Part shown: positions 1 to 8,486 of the stretch, one piece after another
How positions within the stretch are numbered: the first letter of the stretch is position 1
Layout: the number at the start of each line of letters is the position of its first letter
Assembly (NCBI GenBank): GCA_947628895.1
Contig: CANRBS010000005.1
Location: forward strand, 1-46,097
DNA: 46,097 bases
Direction of reading: 5' to 3'
Origin: an uncultured Bacilli bacterium
GTDB taxonomy: Bacteria; Bacillota_I; Bacilli_A; RF39; UBA660
Translations under genes and position numbers: made by a program
The notes under the pieces: model-generated
What the model was told of the DNA's origin: nothing
Seen by the model: the letters and a program-made list of their open reading frames with translations, nothing else
Database searches by the model: none

Positions 1-79
1 TCTTATTTTCTTTTAAGCTTGACACAAATTGAAATAAGTAATAAAATATTGTAGCTTTAAGAAAAGGAGGAATTAATTT

Positions 80-493
80 ATGAAAAGAAAATATGTAAAA
101 TTATATTTAGAAAATTGTAGTTTTTGGCAAACAAATCATGATAAAAGAATAGTAGAAGAGAAAAATTATGAATTAAAAGATGAAAGTATTTTAAATTATA
201 TTTATTTTAAACAAATAACTCCAAATATTTTAGAAGAAGAGCTTACAAATGAAAAAATTATATTAGATTCAAATACAAAAAATATTATCTTACCAAAAGG
301 AATAAAAATAGATCCTAATAATTTTAGCGAGTGTAGTATAGAAGAAATTATAAATACATTTAATGAAATGAAATTAAAAAATTTAAATAAAGAATATTAT
401 CAAACACTTTGTGATTTTATTTATAGAAGTAATATATGTGGTCGTGCAGAAGAAAGAAAAAATAATATTTCATTAAATTTATCAAATAAATAA
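80..493 (+). CDS. conserved-looking hypothetical protein, 137 aa
   Basis: ORF with upstream aaggagg RBS; no family recognised. Confidence 0.6.
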   Translation: MKRKYVKLYLENCSFWQTNHDKRIVEEKNYELKDESILNYIYFKQITPNILEEELTNEKIILDSNTKNIILPKGIKIDPNNFSECSIEEIINTFNEMKLKNLNKEYYQTLCDFIYRSNICGRAEERKNNISLNLSNK

Positions 494-567
494 GATATTT
501 ACAAAAAAGTAATATCTTTTTTATTGTTTTAATGTTATAATTTTAATAGTGTTTTTAGGAGGAAATT

Positions 568-978
568 ATGAAGTTAACTAGAACAGAAGCAAGAGAAAAA
601 ATAATGATTATTTTATATCAAATAGATTTTTATATGAAAAATAATATTTCATATGATTTAGAAGATGTATTTAAAGAGAACTTAGAAATAGATAATAAAT
701 TTGTAAGAGATATTGTAAATGGTGTTTTAGAAAAAATAGATAATATTGATAAAATAATTAGTAAATATTTGGAAAATTGGGATTTAGATAGACTTGGTAA
801 AACTGATAAAGCTATTTTAAGACTTAGTACTTATGAAATGTTATATTATGATACTCCTAAAGTTGTTGTAATTAATGAAGCTATTGAACTTGCAAAAAAA
901 TATAGTGATGATAAAATAGTTAAATTAATAAATGCAGTTCTTGATAAAGTAAGAGATAATGAGGTAATAGATGAATAA
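568..978 (+). CDS. nusB: transcription antitermination factor NusB
   Basis: Length ~136 aa, NusB-like motifs (TRTEAREKIMIILYQ, DRLGKTDKAILRLSTYEMLYYDTPKVVVINEAIELAKKY), placed directly before xseA/xseB. Confidence 0.93.
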   Translation: MKLTRTEAREKIMIILYQIDFYMKNNISYDLEDVFKENLEIDNKFVRDIVNGVLEKIDNIDKIISKYLENWDLDRLGKTDKAILRLSTYEMLYYDTPKVVVINEAIELAKKYSDDKIVKLINAVLDKVRDNEVIDE

Positions 979-2311
979 TGAATATCTAACAGTTTCAGAT
1001 ATTAATAAAATAATTAAATATACAATAGAAGGGAATGAAGAGCTTAGAAGTGTCTATCTTAAAGGTGAAATTAGTAATCTTAAATTTCATGGAAGAGGGC
1101 ACTTATATTTTTCATTAAAAGATGAAACAAGTAAAATAAATGCAGTAATGTTTAATTATGCAAGATCATTAGTAAACTATATTCCAAAAGATGGTGACTC
1201 TGTACTTGTACATGGAAGAATTGGAGTATATGAGATAGGTGGAAGTTATCAAATATATGTAGATGAAATGAGCTTGGATGGTGTTGGAAATCTTTATGTA
1301 TTATTTGAAGAATTAAAGAAAAAACTTGCAAAAGAGGGATTATTTGATAAAGAACATAAGCAAAAAATAAAAAGAGTTCCAAGAAAAATCGGTGTTATAA
1401 CAGCACCAACAGGGGCAGCAGTAAGAGATATAATTTCTACTATTAATAAAAGATTTCCAATGACAGAAATATATTTATTTCCAACATTAGTTCAAGGAGA
1501 AAATGCAGCAAAAAATATAGTTAAAATGATAGAACTTGCTAATACATTTGATGATATTGATACAATTATACTAGGCCGTGGTGGTGGATCTATTGAAGAT
1601 TTATGGGCATTTAATGAAGAAATAGTAGCAAGAAGTATATATAATAGTAGAATACCAATAATTAGTGGTGTTGGTCATGAAATAGATTTTACAATTAGTG
1701 ATTTTGTAGCTGATTTAAGAGCACCAACTCCAACAGGAGCAGCACTTCTTGCAACACCTGATATAGAAGAAGTAAGAAGGTATTTTAAAAATGCAATGTC
1801 ACGAGCACATTCATCTATAGATAATATTATTTTTAGTTATAATCAATTATTAAATAAATATAAATCAAATTATATATTAAATAATCCTATAAGATTATAT
1901 GAAATGAAAATACAAAAAATAGATAATTTATATGATAGATTAAATAACTATATTAATAATTATTTAGATAATTATAAACATATAATAGATAAATATAAAT
2001 CAAATTATATACTTAATAATCCTAAAATGTTATATGAAATTAAAAGTCAAAAAATTAGTATGCTTAAGGAAAATATTGGTAAATTAGCAAATAAAACTAT
2101 TGAAAATAATTTAAATAGAGTAAATACATTAAAATTAAAACTAGAATTATTAAATCCTAAAAATATAATTGATAAAGGTTATTCTATTGTATATAAAGAT
2201 AATGAAATTATTAAAGATATTAATACATTAAAAATAAATGATGAAATTAATATAATGGTAAAAAATGGAAAAATTACCGCAAATGTAAAAGGAGTAAGTA
2301 AAAATGAGTGA
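971..2311 (+). CDS. xseA: exodeoxyribonuclease VII large subunit
   Basis: OB-fold N-terminus (SDINKIIKYTIEGNEELRSVYLKGEISNLKFHGRGHLYFSLKD), GRGGGSIEDLWAFNEE, GVGHEIDFTISDFVADLRAPTPTGAA. Confidence 0.96.
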   Translation: MNNEYLTVSDINKIIKYTIEGNEELRSVYLKGEISNLKFHGRGHLYFSLKDETSKINAVMFNYARSLVNYIPKDGDSVLVHGRIGVYEIGGSYQIYVDEMSLDGVGNLYVLFEELKKKLAKEGLFDKEHKQKIKRVPRKIGVITAPTGAAVRDIISTINKRFPMTEIYLFPTLVQGENAAKNIVKMIELANTFDDIDTIILGRGGGSIEDLWAFNEEIVARSIYNSRIPIISGVGHEIDFTISDFVADLRAPTPTGAALLATPDIEEVRRYFKNAMSRAHSSIDNIIFSYNQLLNKYKSNYILNNPIRLYEMKIQKIDNLYDRLNNYINNYLDNYKHIIDKYKSNYILNNPKMLYEIKSQKISMLKENIGKLANKTIENNLNRVNTLKLKLELLNPKNIIDKGYSIVYKDNEIIKDINTLKINDEINIMVKNGKITANVKGVSKNE

Positions 2312-2534
2312 AAGTAAAAAAGAAAAAAAATTTGAAGATGCAGTAAGAGAACTTGAAACAATAGTTTCAGAACTTGAAAGTGGTGAACTTGACTTGGATA
2401 AGTCTATTTCTAAATATACAGAAGCTATGAAATTAATAGATTTTTGTGAAAAAAAGTTAAATACTGCAACTACTACTATTAATAAAATAGTGGATGAAAA
2501 TGGTAAAATTTCAGACTTTGAAATAGAAGAATAA
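2304..2534 (+). CDS. xseB: exodeoxyribonuclease VII small subunit
   Basis: Overlaps xseA end; FEDAVRELETIVSELESGELDLDKSISKYTEAMKL typical of XseB. Confidence 0.94.
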   Translation: MSESKKEKKFEDAVRELETIVSELESGELDLDKSISKYTEAMKLIDFCEKKLNTATTTINKIVDENGKISDFEIEE

Positions 2535-2615
2535 ATAATATAGAAATATTTGGTTAACTAATAATTGGTTAGTTAAATATATAAAATAAGTTAAAAATAA
2601 TAATGAGGTGATATC

Positions 2616-3605
2616 ATGAAAAAAGTGATTATTACTATATTTATTATTTTATTTTTGCCTGTTTATGTATTTGCATACTCAAAAAATGTAATTCCTGGTG
2701 GAGAAAGTGTTGGAATACAAATAAATTCTGATGGGCTAATAGTAGTAGCTTATTATAAAGTAAATGGTAAATATATTGCTAAAGATAATATAAAAATAGG
2801 TGATAGAATAACAAAAATAAATAATCAAGAAGTATCTTCTATTAGTGAACTTACTAATGTAATAAATAAAGAAATTACTGATTCATTAAGTGTTGATGTA
2901 GAAGTTATAAGAAATAATAAAAGTGTAAAAACTAAATTAAAGCTAGAAGTAGAAAATTCCGTATATAAAACAGGATTATATATAAAGGATAGTGTTACTG
3001 GACTTGGAACACTTACATATATAGATCCAATAACTAAAGTTTATGGTTCTTTAGGACATGAGATAATACTTAGTGAAACTAATGATAGAATTGAAGTTAA
3101 AGATGGTAATATTTTACTTAGTAAAGTTACTAATATAAATAAAAGTAGAAATGGAAAAGTAGGAAGTAAGAATGCTAATATTTTATATAATAAAAAAATT
3201 GGAACAATATCTAAAAATATAAATACTGGTATATATGGATTTTATACTTCATCACTTCCAAATAAAAATACTATGGAAGTTGCAGAATTCTCTGAAATTA
3301 ATAAAGGAAATGCTTACATTTTAACAGTTACTAAAGATAATGAAGTAAAAAAATATAATATTAATATAATAGATAAATATTATAATAAAAAAGATACTCA
3401 AAAAGCTTTTAGTTTTGAAGTTACAGATAAAGATTTAATAAATAAAACAGGTGGTATAGTTCAAGGAATGAGTGGATCGCCAATAATTCAAAATAATAAA
3501 TTAATCGGAGCAGTTACAAATGTTGTAATTGATAATGTTAAATTAGGTTATGGAATAAGTATAATAACAATGCTAAAATCAGGAGATGAACTATTATATA
3601 ATTAA
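2616..3605 (+). CDS. spoIVB: SpoIVB-like S55 family PDZ serine peptidase
   Basis: Signal/TM N-terminus, PDZ-like segment, GIVQGMSGSPIIQNNKLIGAVTNVVIDNVKLGYGI catalytic motif of the SpoIVB peptidase family. Confidence 0.85.
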   Translation: MKKVIITIFIILFLPVYVFAYSKNVIPGGESVGIQINSDGLIVVAYYKVNGKYIAKDNIKIGDRITKINNQEVSSISELTNVINKEITDSLSVDVEVIRNNKSVKTKLKLEVENSVYKTGLYIKDSVTGLGTLTYIDPITKVYGSLGHEIILSETNDRIEVKDGNILLSKVTNINKSRNGKVGSKNANILYNKKIGTISKNINTGIYGFYTSSLPNKNTMEVAEFSEINKGNAYILTVTKDNEVKKYNINIIDKYYNKKDTQKAFSFEVTDKDLINKTGGIVQGMSGSPIIQNNKLIGAVTNVVIDNVKLGYGISIITMLKSGDELLYN

Positions 3606-3835
3606 GAAAATTTTTATTGTCTTTTTAAATTTATAAAAAAAGAACATTATATTAAGTATTTTAAGGAACTAACCAATAATTAGTTATATGAATAAAAAGA
3701 TGTAAATCTATTATTCTATTTGTAGTGTTTTTTGAATAAATAAATACTTTAATAAAATGTTCTTAAGTATAGTATAACACTACAATATAATTTTGTAAAG
3801 TATAACATTATATTTTGATATTAAGTAAAAAAATG

Positions 3836-3864
3836 TTGATTTTTATTTAAAATTATAGTATTAT
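3836..3864 (+). promoter_or_regulatory. candidate sigma-A promoter for rpsO-pnp (TTGATT-17-TATTAT); the ~85-nt leader that follows could be an S15 autoregulatory leader
   Basis: TTGATT 3836-3841, 17-nt spacer, TATTAT 3859-3864, upstream of rpsO; leader structure not folded. Confidence 0.5.
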
Positions 3865-3949
3865 TAACTAGAAGTTGTCCCCAGTTTAGAAAGTCTCTGA
3901 TTCTATACTTAGGATATACGGATATTTAGGAAAAGGAGGATGTTTTAAA

Positions 3950-4219
3950 ATGGCATTAAGTAAAGAAAAGAAAACTTCTATTATAGAAGAATTCGCTAGA
4001 AACAAAAAAGACACTGGTAGTGTTGAAGTACAAGTTGCTCTTTTAACTGAAAGAATCAATAGATTAACAGAACATATGAAAGAACATACACATGATTATC
4101 ACACTAACCGTGGACTACTACAAATGGTAGGAAAAAGAAAAAGTTTACTTGATTATCTAAAAAAAGAAGATGTACAAAGATATCGTGAACTTATCAAAAA
4201 ATTAAATTTAAGAAAGTAG
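3950..4219 (+). CDS. rpsO: 30S ribosomal protein S15
   Basis: 89 aa; [62 protein letters not shown]. Confidence 0.98.
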   Translation: MALSKEKKTSIIEEFARNKKDTGSVEVQVALLTERINRLTEHMKEHTHDYHTNRGLLQMVGKRKSLLDYLKKEDVQRYRELIKKLNLRK

Positions 4220-4242
4220 GCACTTGTTTTAAGTGCCTTTTA
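4219..4242 (+). terminator. intrinsic terminator/attenuator between rpsO and pnp
   Basis: GGCACTT-GTTTT-AAGTGCC followed by TTTT. Confidence 0.7.
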
Positions 4243-4262
4243 CTTTAAGAGAGGAGAAGTAT

Positions 4263-6440
4263 ATGAAAAGAGTATTTGAATATGATTTTCAAGGTAGGAA
4301 ATTGGTAATAGAGCATGGAGAATTAGCTAAACAAGCAGGTGGTGCAGTACTTGTAAGATATGATGATACAGTTATATTATCTACAGCTGTTATGAGTAAT
4401 AATGTATCAACTGCAGACTTCTTCCCATTAACAATCCTTTATCAGGAAAAACTATATTCTGTTGGTAAAATCCCAGGAGGATTTATTAAAAGAGAAGGTC
4501 GTCCAACAGATGAAGCAACTCTTACTGCAAGAGTTATTGATAGACCTATAAGACCAATGTTTGATGAAAACTTTAGAAATGAAGTACAAGTTGTAAATAC
4601 AGTTTTAAGTGTAGACCCAGATAGAACACCAGAAATGACTGCAATGTTTGGTTCATCTCTAGCACTTTGTATTTCTTCAATTCCATTTGATGGTCCAGTA
4701 TCTGGAGTAATAGTTGGTAAAATTGATGGGGAACTTAAGATTAACCCAACTTGTGAAGAAATGGAAAGAAGTACAATTAATTTAACTGTTGCTGGTACTA
4801 AAGATGCTATTAACATGGTAGAAAGTGGTTCTAAACAAGTAAGTGAAGAAGAAATGTTAGAAGCATTAATGTTTGGTCATGAAGCAGTTAAAGAGTTATG
4901 TATGATCCAAGAAGACATTATAAGTGAAATAGGAGAAGAAAAAATAGAAGTTACACTAGCTACTATACCAGATGAATTAAGAAGTGAAGTAGAAGATGAT
5001 ATCAAAGAAGATATGATTGCAGCTATTCAAATTAAAGATAAACTTGAAAAGTATGCTAGAATTGATGAAGTAAAAGAAATGGCTGTTACTCACTATAGTG
5101 AAAAACATGAAGGCGAAGAAGATTTAGAAAGTAATTTAAAACTTGTTAAAAAAGTTGCTGATGAAATTGAGGGTAATGAAGTTAGAAGACTTATTACAAA
5201 TGAACATATAAGACCAGATGGAAGAGATATGGATGAAATAAGAGAATTATCAGCAGCCGTAGATTTACTTCCAAGAACACATGGTAGTGCATTATTTACA
5301 AGAGGACAAACTCAAGCACTTGCTATTACTACACTTGGTGCACAAAATGAAGAACAAATTTTAGATGGACTTGGACTTGAAGACTCTAAAAAGTTTATTT
5401 TCCATTACAACTTCCCAGCATTTAGTGTTGGTGAAACAGGAAGATATGGAGCACCTGGTAGAAGAGAAATAGGACATGGAGCTCTAGCAGAAAGAGCACT
5501 TTTACAAGTTATGCCATCTCAAGAAGAATTCCCATATACAGTAAGAGTAGTATCTGAAGTATTAGAAAGTAATGGTTCATCTAGTCAAGCAAGTATTTGT
5601 GCTGGATGTATGTCATTAATGGCTGCAGGTGTACCAATTAAAGCACCAGTTGCAGGAATTGCAATGGGACTTATTACAGAAGATGGAACATGTGACTCTA
5701 AATATACAATTTTAACAGATATTCAAGGACTTGAAGATCATATGGGAGATATGGACTTCAAAGTAGCTGGTACTAGAAAAGGAATTACAGCTCTTCAAAT
5801 GGATATTAAAATTAAAGGTGTTACTAAAGAAGTATTAAGAGAAGCTTTAGAAAAAGCACATAAAGCAAGAATGAAAATACTTGATGTTATGGAAAATACT
5901 ATTCCAGAAGTAAGACATGAATTATCACCATATGCACCTAAAATTAGAACTATGAAAATAGAACCAGAAAAAATTAAAGATGTTATTGGAAAAGGTGGAG
6001 AAACTATTACTAAGATTATATTAGAATCAAGTAATGTTCCATCAGTAAATCATAAAGATGCTGTTAAGATTGATATAGATGATGATGGAAATGTAATATG
6101 CTATCACATGAAACAAGAAGTTTTAGATAAAGCAATTTCTATGATTGAAGATATTACAAAAGAAGTTGAAATTGGAAAAGTATATACAGTAAAAGTAGTA
6201 GATATTCAAGACTTTGGTGCTTTTGTAGAATTATGGCCAGGTTGTGAAGGACTAGTTCATGTATCTCAACTTGATAATAAGAGAGTAAATCATCCAAGTG
6301 ATATTCTTAAAGTTGGAGATGAAATTGTAGTTAAAGCAATTGGTTATGATAGAAAAGGTAAATTAAACTTATCAAGAAAAGAATTATTACCAAAAGAAGA
6401 AAAGAAACCAAAAGATAAAAATTCTAAAAAAGAAGAGTAA
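4263..6440 (+). CDS. pnp: polyribonucleotide nucleotidyltransferase (PNPase)
   Basis: Full-length PNPase with KH ([12 protein letters not shown]) and S1 ([20 protein letters not shown]) domains; ATG at 4263 with gaggag RBS preferred over the ORF-track start 4233. Confidence 0.97.
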   Translation: MKRVFEYDFQGRKLVIEHGELAKQAGGAVLVRYDDTVILSTAVMSNNVSTADFFPLTILYQEKLYSVGKIPGGFIKREGRPTDEATLTARVIDRPIRPMFDENFRNEVQVVNTVLSVDPDRTPEMTAMFGSSLALCISSIPFDGPVSGVIVGKIDGELKINPTCEEMERSTINLTVAGTKDAINMVESGSKQVSEEEMLEALMFGHEAVKELCMIQEDIISEIGEEKIEVTLATIPDELRSEVEDDIKEDMIAAIQIKDKLEKYARIDEVKEMAVTHYSEKHEGEEDLESNLKLVKKVADEIEGNEVRRLITNEHIRPDGRDMDEIRELSAAVDLLPRTHGSALFTRGQTQALAITTLGAQNEEQILDGLGLEDSKKFIFHYNFPAFSVGETGRYGAPGRREIGHGALAERALLQVMPSQEEFPYTVRVVSEVLESNGSSSQASICAGCMSLMAAGVPIKAPVAGIAMGLITEDGTCDSKYTILTDIQGLEDHMGDMDFKVAGTRKGITALQMDIKIKGVTKEVLREALEKAHKARMKILDVMENTIPEVRHELSPYAPKIRTMKIEPEKIKDVIGKGGETITKIILESSNVPSVNHKDAVKIDIDDDGNVICYHMKQEVLDKAISMIEDITKEVEIGKVYTVKVVDIQDFGAFVELWPGCEGLVHVSQLDNKRVNHPSDILKVGDEIVVKAIGYDRKGKLNLSRKELLPKEEKKPKDKNSKKEE

Positions 6441-6448
6441 AATTAAAT

Positions 6449-6484
6449 AAAATTTCCATTTAGTTAAAGTGGAAATTTTTATTT
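6449..6484 (+). terminator. intrinsic terminator after pnp
   Basis: AAAATTTCCA...TGGAAATTTT stem followed by T-rich tract. Confidence 0.7.
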
Positions 6485-6528
6485 TTTAATTTCAAAGATT
6501 TAAAATTGTCAAGATATAAAAGTACCTC

Positions 6529-6558
6529 TTGATAATATTTGAGTATATAAGATATAAT
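6529..6558 (+). promoter_or_regulatory. promoter of prepilin-CLec gene 1 (TTGATA-18-TATAAT)
   Basis: Exact TATAAT; same cctcTTGATA / aTATAATaa context as the other two family members; spacer not a pure TA tract. Confidence 0.7.
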
Positions 6559-6590
6559 AAAACATATAGAATAGAGAAGAGGTAATCAAA

Positions 6591-8288
6591 ATGAAAAATA
6601 GAAAAGGTTTTACATTAGTAGAACTTTTAGCTGTAATAGCAATTTTAGCAATACTAGTAATCATAGCTTTGCCTAATGTGCTTAAAATGTTTAGGGATGC
6701 AAAAGTAAATACATTTACTCGTGAAGTACAAAATATAATTAGAAGTGCTGAAGATAAATATGTATCTTCATCAATTGGAAATAAAGAAATAAAATGTTTT
6801 GATAGTAGTACAAATGCATTAAATTTAGATGGAAGAAGTAATATATTGTATGTAGTTAAATTTAATGATAAAGGAAAGATAATAGAGGTAAGGGCAAGAG
6901 ATGAGGCAAATGAATTAATAGCAAATAATTCACTTGGAATACAAAGAGAAGACATAGGAAAAAAGTATAAAGTAAATGAAGCAAAAACACAAATATTAGA
7001 TTGTAGAGGAAATGAGTTAACAAGTGGAGAAAAAGTAGTATATAAAGAAAGTGAATTAAATGGGTCTGATCCAGTACTAGGAAGTGGAATGATACCAGTA
7101 ATGTTATCAGATACAGGAGTAGTAACATATGCACATGAATATGATGAGTGGTATAAATATTCATCAAAGAAATGGGCAAATGCAGTAATACTAGTAGACA
7201 AACCAAGTAAAGAGTATACTGAAGGAGATACAATATTAGAAAGTGATATAAGGGCATATTTTGTATGGATACCAAAATATAGTTATAGAATATTTAATTT
7301 GGGAGATTATGAAGGATTAGAAAGTAGTGAACCAGAAAAAAGTAGTGCTCAACAAATAGAGATAGAATTTGGAACAAGAACAACAGGAGAAGCAGAAGGT
7401 GAATGTATAACACCAATGGAAAGTGGACTTTCAAGAGCAAAGAATGCCACAAAAGATTGTCAGGTTGGAGACTTAATGACACATCCAGCATTCTTATCAA
7501 TACCATCAAATGGATTTTGGGTAGGAAAATTTGAAACAGGCTATAATCAAAATGAAGATCCAAGTCAACCTATAACTGATGAAAATATATCTACTTGGAC
7601 AAAAGAACAAGCACAAATAGATGCAGAAAATCCAACAAATATAATAGTAAAACCAAATATATATTCATGGAGATATACAACAGCATATAATGTCTTTATG
7701 AGTGCCTACAATTTTAATAGAAACCTAGATAGTCATACAATGAAAAATACAGAATGGGGAGCTGTAGCATATTTATCACACTCTATATATGGAATACAAA
7801 ATGAAGTAAGTATAAATAAAAATAGTAATTTTTTAACAGGATATGCAACTAATTCAAAATGGAATACAGATACTGGAAAATTAGCTAGTACTACAGGAAA
7901 TATAACTGGAGTATATGATATGAGTGGTGGAGCATATGAATATATGGCATCATATATTGATGGATTACCACAAACAATAAGTGGAATGGAAAGTATAGTA
8001 TCAAATGAAGAATATAATAAATATTTAGATAAATATTCAAAATTAATTACTTCAGCTACGGCATATAAATATAGAATACTCGGAGATGCAACAGGAGAAA
8101 TGGGACCATTCTATAATAATAAAAGTACATGGTATACTGATAATGCAATTTTTATTGATGAGACTAATCCTATTTTCTTTCGTGGTGGCTACATTAGTAA
8201 TACTAATGATGCTGGTCAGTTTAACTTTCATCACTATACTGGAGCACCTGTTAATCATCATAGCTTTCGTATGATTCTTGTCCTTTAA
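6591..8288 (+). CDS. prepilin-like protein with C-terminal FGE/C-type-lectin-like domain; candidate DGR target 1
   Basis: N-term KGFTLVELLAVIAILAILVIIALPNVLKMF (class III signal/type IV pilin helix); C-terminal MKNTEWGAVAYLSHS, GVYDMSGGAYEYMASY, RGG...GQF...SFRMIL pattern of FGE-sulfatase-like DGR variable proteins. Confidence 0.85.
   Translation: MKNRKGFTLVELLAVIAILAILVIIALPNVLKMFRDAKVNTFTREVQNIIRSAEDKYVSSSIGNKEIKCFDSSTNALNLDGRSNILYVVKFNDKGKIIEVRARDEANELIANNSLGIQREDIGKKYKVNEAKTQILDCRGNELTSGEKVVYKESELNGSDPVLGSGMIPVMLSDTGVVTYAHEYDEWYKYSSKKWANAVILVDKPSKEYTEGDTILESDIRAYFVWIPKYSYRIFNLGDYEGLESSEPEKSSAQQIEIEFGTRTTGEAEGECITPMESGLSRAKNATKDCQVGDLMTHPAFLSIPSNGFWVGKFETGYNQNEDPSQPITDENISTWTKEQAQIDAENPTNIIVKPNIYSWRYTTAYNVFMSAYNFNRNLDSHTMKNTEWGAVAYLSHSIYGIQNEVSINKNSNFLTGYATNSKWNTDTGKLASTTGNITGVYDMSGGAYEYMASYIDGLPQTISGMESIVSNEEYNKYLDKYSKLITSATAYKYRILGDATGEMGPFYNNKSTWYTDNAIFIDETNPIFFRGGYISNTNDAGQFNFHHYTGAPVNHHSFRMILVL
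8154..8285 (+). other. candidate DGR variable region (VR1)
   Basis: Aligns without gaps to VR2 and VR3; substitutions concentrated at codon positions 1-2; about 27 of the last 108 nt of the ORF are A by hand count, well below the A-rich upstream part of the gene. Confidence 0.65.
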
Positions 8289-8377
8289 TTTTTTAATAGA
8301 TTTATATAAAAATATATTTATAAATTAAAAGATTAATATTTAATATAATTTTTATAATTCATAAATAAAAAATCATT

Positions 8378-8427
8378 AAAAAGAAAATTTTGTATCAATA
8401 AAGTGTTAAAAATTTTCTTTTTTTATT
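8378..8427 (+). terminator. intrinsic terminator after prepilin-CLec gene 1
   Basis: AAAGAAAATTTT ... AAAATTTTCTTTTTTT. Confidence 0.6.
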
Positions 8428-8486
8428 GTACTTTATAAAAAATAATGATAAAATTATTTTGTAAAGTAAAGGAGAGTAAGGAAGAT

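Noticed and set aside
4442-4816. Minus-strand ORF within pnp
   Set aside because: Fully inside a well-supported gene; no RBS or domain evidence.
6509-7275. Long antisense ORFs (6509-7201, 6862-7275 minus) over prepilin-lectin gene 1, and similar ones over genes 2 and 3 (14247-14885, 14522-14941, 26713-27222)
   Set aside because: They mirror the A-ending codon bias of the sense genes, which lowers stop frequency on the other strand; sequences are low-complexity (L/S/F/H-rich) with no recognisable domains.
8086-8274. Plus-strand alternative-frame ORFs over the variable regions (8086-8274, 15776-16012, 28299-28496)
   Set aside because: Out-of-frame shadows of the pilin-lectin C-termini; the main frame is conserved in all three genes.
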